Below are positions 5,948 to 7,812 of a stretch of DNA of 7,812 bases, piece by piece (within the stretch, counting starts at the first letter, position 1; each line of letters begins with the position of its first letter). Position numbers and translations under genes: made by a program. The notes under the pieces are model-generated. The model saw only the letters and a list, made by a program, of their open reading frames with translations. It was not told where the DNA came from and searched no databases. This stretch comes from Actinomycetota bacterium (GTDB taxonomy: Bacteria > Actinomycetota > Actinomycetes > Nanopelagicales > Nanopelagicaceae), in NCBI GenBank assembly GCA_947377725.1, contig CANCGX010000048.1, positions 1-7,812 on the forward strand, in the 5' to 3' direction.

Positions 5948-7435
5948 ATGAACGCAGATGCCATGTCGAAGCCAAGCGAGGATTCTCGTTCTCGTTCTCG
6001 CACTCCTTTATTCGGCAACGTGATTGGTGAGAAGAATTCAAATATTGGATTTCTCGATGGGCATTCTCGAGTCTTTTCGAACCCTGACGACGAGAACGAG
6101 ATTCGACTCTCTGCGCTGTTAGGTCTTTCGGCAGGAATTGGAGTTCTAATCGAGTTGTACGAGATGAAGAAGGATCTCTCAACATTCAGCACCTCCGCTC
6201 GAATCGATTATCTGAAAGTGTTACAGCGCCAAGCCTCGTGGATAAATGCGTGGGAGCAAGAGGCGATTATTGCCGTAGCTGGGCTGCAACCTTCAGAGCC
6301 GGACGATTTCTTCCAAGGGCCGGACGACATGGAGCGTGAAGATGTTGCGACCGCCCTTCGCCTTGCACCCCAAACGGCGCAAAATCGAATCGACATTGCC
6401 CGGACTTTGGTTGGACATTTGCCACAAGTTTGCTCTGCGCTTGCCACGGGTGAAATTTCGGCAGCTCATGCGACATCCATCGCGCGGGAAGTTTCGGATA
6501 TTCTCGATAAGAATGTTCCTCAATCAACTATTCGAAAAATAGAAGAAGTCGCGATTGCTCATGCAGAATTTCATACTCCATCACAAGTTACAAATAAGGT
6601 TCGCGCAACCATCGCCAAATTAGCACCTGAAGAATTTGAGGCAGAGTCGGCAAAAGCTAGGGATGACCGTCGCGTCGAGATATATCCAGGCAAGTTTGGA
6701 ATGTCCACGGTCGTTGCAATTCTCCCAGCCGCTGATGCGCAGACCGTAATGCTCGCCATTGATAAATTGGCACGTATCCGTTTGAAAGAGGAGTGTTCCG
6801 CTTCCGTTAATACAAGTGGGAATGGTTCTAGTGGGAATGGTTCTAGTGGGAATGGTTCTAGCGGCACACGCCTCGAGCAACTCCGCGCTGATGCACTCAC
6901 CCAACTTTCTGCCTCTTATCTTGCTACTTCCAAAGACGAAGCCTTAAATCACCGTCGCCCCGTGACTGTAAATCTGACGATAGATCTCAATACCCTTCTT
7001 GGCTTAGATGAAAATCCTGGAATTTTGATTGGTTACGGAGCGATTCCTGCACAGGTTGCCCGAGAGTTAGCTGCGGATGGAAAATGGCGCAGGTTTATCA
7101 CCGATCCGATAACTGGAAATCTTCTTGATTACGGACGCGATACATACGAGCCTCCTCAAGCACTCGTTGATTTCTTAATGGCGCGTGATCGAACGTGTCG
7201 TTTCCCAGGTTGCAGACAACCGGCGCGCACTGCCGACATCGATCATGCTCATCCTTGGGCAACTGGTGGAATGACATCGCCCGAAAACATGGGCTTACTG
7301 TGCAGGCGTCATCACAGAATGAAAACTGTTGGCGGGTGGGATTTGGAAAGCTTTGCCGATGGTTCCTGTCGTTGGACCTCTCCAAGTGGAAAGATTTATG
7401 AAGTTGAAGCCAGAGCTATCCACGACGTCGCGTAA
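5948..7435 (+). CDS. DUF222 / HNH endonuclease domain protein (13E12 repeat family)
   Basis: A member of the actinobacterial family with an N-terminal DUF222 (13E12) domain and a C-terminal HNH nuclease domain. 495 residues from ATG 5948. Residues 1-75 look poorly conserved and low in complexity, including SRSRSR at 13-18. The DUF222 core includes DVATALRLAPQTAQNRIDIAR at about 132-152 (broken at residue 20) and GEISAAHATSIARE at 168-181. A Ser/Gly/Asn linker (290-304) is encoded by a tandem repeat. The HNH domain has C417 and C422 (CRFPGC), D432-H433 (DIDHAHPW), N447, C452 and H455-H456, so the zinc-knuckle and catalytic positions look intact. Such genes are multicopy in Actinobacteria and REP13E12 hosts the phiRv1 attachment site in Mycobacterium, but biological function is unknown. 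The start is uncertain: TTG at 5918 would add 10 residues, ATG at 5963 would remove 5, and none has a Shine-Dalgarno sequence. Confidence 0.9.
   Translation: MNADAMSKPSEDSRSRSRTPLFGNVIGEKNSNIGFLDGHSRVFSNPDDENEIRLSALLGLSAGIGVLIELYEMKKDLSTFSTSARIDYLKVLQRQASWINAWEQEAIIAVAGLQPSEPDDFFQGPDDMEREDVATALRLAPQTAQNRIDIARTLVGHLPQVCSALATGEISAAHATSIAREVSDILDKNVPQSTIRKIEEVAIAHAEFHTPSQVTNKVRATIAKLAPEEFEAESAKARDDRRVEIYPGKFGMSTVVAILPAADAQTVMLAIDKLARIRLKEECSASVNTSGNGSSGNGSSGNGSSGTRLEQLRADALTQLSASYLATSKDEALNHRRPVTVNLTIDLNTLLGLDENPGILIGYGAIPAQVARELAADGKWRRFITDPITGNLLDYGRDTYEPPQALVDFLMARDRTCRFPGCRQPARTADIDHAHPWATGGMTSPENMGLLCRRHHRMKTVGGWDLESFADGSCRWTSPSGKIYEVEARAIHDVA
5983..6000 (+). repeat. Three tandem TTCTCG hexamers in the HNH gene
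   Basis: A short in-frame hexanucleotide run near the 5' end of the gene encodes alternating Ser and Arg. A change in copy number would keep the frame. It is the smallest of three short tandem repeats in or beside this gene. Confidence 0.7.
6815..6859 (+). repeat. Three perfect 15-bp tandem repeats encoding a flexible linker
   Basis: The unit AGTGGGAATGGTTCT occurs three times without mismatch, then decays into AGCGGC. It is in frame and encodes Ser-Gly-Asn-Gly-Ser three times, between the central region and the domain before HNH. The lack of synonymous differences between copies suggests recent expansion. Copy-number change would alter linker length without breaking the frame. Confidence 0.92.
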
Positions 7436-7457
7436 GCATAGATTCGCAAAGGTTGGT

Positions 7458-7529
7458 GCCTTCGTTGCTAGATCTGCCTTCGTTGCTAGATCTGCCTTCG
7501 TTGCTAGATCAGTCTTCGTTGCTAGATCA
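7458..7529 (+). repeat. Four tandem 18-bp repeats downstream of the HNH gene
   Basis: Unit GCCTTCGTTGCTAGATCT at 7458-7475 and 7476-7493 is identical. The third copy (7494-7511) differs at its last base (T to A). The fourth (7512-7529) shares that change and has GTC for GCC. A fifth stretch starts GTCTTGGTAGA and then diverges. The array starts 22 nt after the HNH stop and ends 26 nt before the next ATG, so it fills most of the spacer. There are no unique spacers, so it is a minisatellite, not CRISPR. One frame would read AFVARS repeats, but that frame is an overlap of the HNH gene and has no support as a gene. Confidence 0.92.
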
Positions 7530-7543
7530 GTCTTGGTAGAGAT

Positions 7544-7549
7544 TAGACT
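7544..7549 (+). promoter_or_regulatory. Possible -10 element for a leaderless transcript
   Basis: TAGACT fits the actinobacterial TANNNT -10 pattern and ends 6 nt before the ATG at 7556. Transcription would therefore start at or next to the start codon. No clear -35 is seen; the best candidate, TTGCTA (7519-7524), lies in the last repeat unit at a long 19-nt spacing. Confidence 0.3.
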
Positions 7550-7555
7550 TCAACA

Positions 7556-7812
7556 ATGAAGAGCTTGGCTTACCTCGTGGCATTTATTTTGGCTTGTGTC
7601 GTCATCGGTGGGCCCATTTCACTTGCAATTACTTACATCCGCACTGAACGTCGCAGAACAACCATAACGAAATCGGCGCTTGCGATTCTCTTAGGTTTGG
7701 TCTCGGTTCTTCTGAGTTTGATCTTGATAGTTAATACCGGAGGCCTTGTCTCAAAAGTGCTTGGCCTAATCGGACTCACAACGGGTATTCCCGCAATTGT
7801 TAAATCATTTCG
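7556..7812 (+). CDS. Hypothetical membrane protein (3' end cut by window)
   Basis: I do not recognise this gene. The reading frame is open for 85 codons from ATG 7556 to the window edge. The protein starts MKSLAYLVAFILACVVIGG and shows a hydrophobic segment at about 4-27, an Arg-rich loop IRTERRR at 28-34 that should face the cytoplasm, a second strong hydrophobic segment at about 41-59, and a third weaker one at about 65-82. No lipobox or catalytic motif is seen, and Cys14 lies mid-helix. No convincing Shine-Dalgarno sequence precedes the ATG, while a TAGACT -10-like element lies just upstream, so leaderless expression is possible. The consistent membrane pattern and codon pattern support a real gene, but function is unknown. 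Confidence 0.7.
   Translation, partial: MKSLAYLVAFILACVVIGGPISLAITYIRTERRRTTITKSALAILLGLVSVLLSLILIVNTGGLVSKVLGLIGLTTGIPAIVKSF

Noticed and set aside
5835..6185. 116-codon - strand frame through the HNH gene's 5' end
   Set aside because: Opposes the HNH gene; only its last 19 codons after the Shine-Dalgarno-like tract deserve mention, and these are listed as a finding.
6818..6862. Further SigR-type promoters inside the HNH repeat (GGGAAT copies)
   Set aside because: GTT falls at 16 nt, not 18, and the repeat is explained as coding linker.
7458..7529. CRISPR array
   Set aside because: Units are head-to-tail with no unique spacers and only 18 bp long.
7329..7559. Open frame encoding AFVARS repeats
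   Set aside because: It overlaps the HNH C-terminus in another frame; the periodic peptide is a by-product of the 18-bp repeat (a multiple of three).

Overview
This 7.8 kb window looks like the chromosome of a low-G+C actinobacterium. By eye the sequence is in the upper forties percent G+C. A small freshwater planktonic actinobacterium (acI/Nanopelagicales-like) is my best guess. Three things point this way: a DUF222/13E12-type HNH protein, a family concentrated in Actinobacteria; a split-alpha transhydrogenase; and a promoter matching the actinobacterial SigR/SigH consensus. The species assignment is inference.

Left part (about 10-2839, + strand): a tight three-gene operon encodes the proton-translocating NAD(P) transhydrogenase as three polypeptides. 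They are PntAA (NAD(H) domain), PntAB (short membrane subunit) and PntB (membrane domain plus NADP(H) domain). Together they use the proton gradient to make NADPH from NADH. The operon ends at a strong hairpin terminator (2861-2901), which also marks the convergent junction with the next operon.

Middle (2894-5741, - strand): three translationally coupled genes, all starting with GTG, are read in the order pirin, Old Yellow Enzyme (YqjM class), DsbA-family CPWC oxidoreductase. The upstream region carries GGGAAT-N18-GTT, a full match to the thiol-oxidative-stress sigma factor (SigR/SigH) consensus. It also has a second GGGAAT copy exactly 18 bp on and a 14-bp palindrome. The simplest reading is a redox/electrophile-stress operon: ene reduction of reactive carbonyls and quinones, pirin-type dioxygenase or redox chemistry, and thiol-disulfide repair. 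NADPH from the neighbouring transhydrogenase could feed the ene-reductase, but that link is only inferred from the gene neighbourhood.

Right part (about 5853-7812, + strand): a spacer with a perfect DnaA-box 9-mer leads into a DUF222-HNH nuclease-like gene with an internal 15-bp tandem repeat encoding a Ser/Gly/Asn linker. It is followed by four tandem 18-bp repeats and then the start of a small multi-span membrane protein of unknown function, cut off by the window edge. I saw no tRNA, rRNA, CRISPR array or insertion sequence. The only really unusual material is the stress-type promoter with its operon and the cluster of short tandem repeats around the HNH gene.
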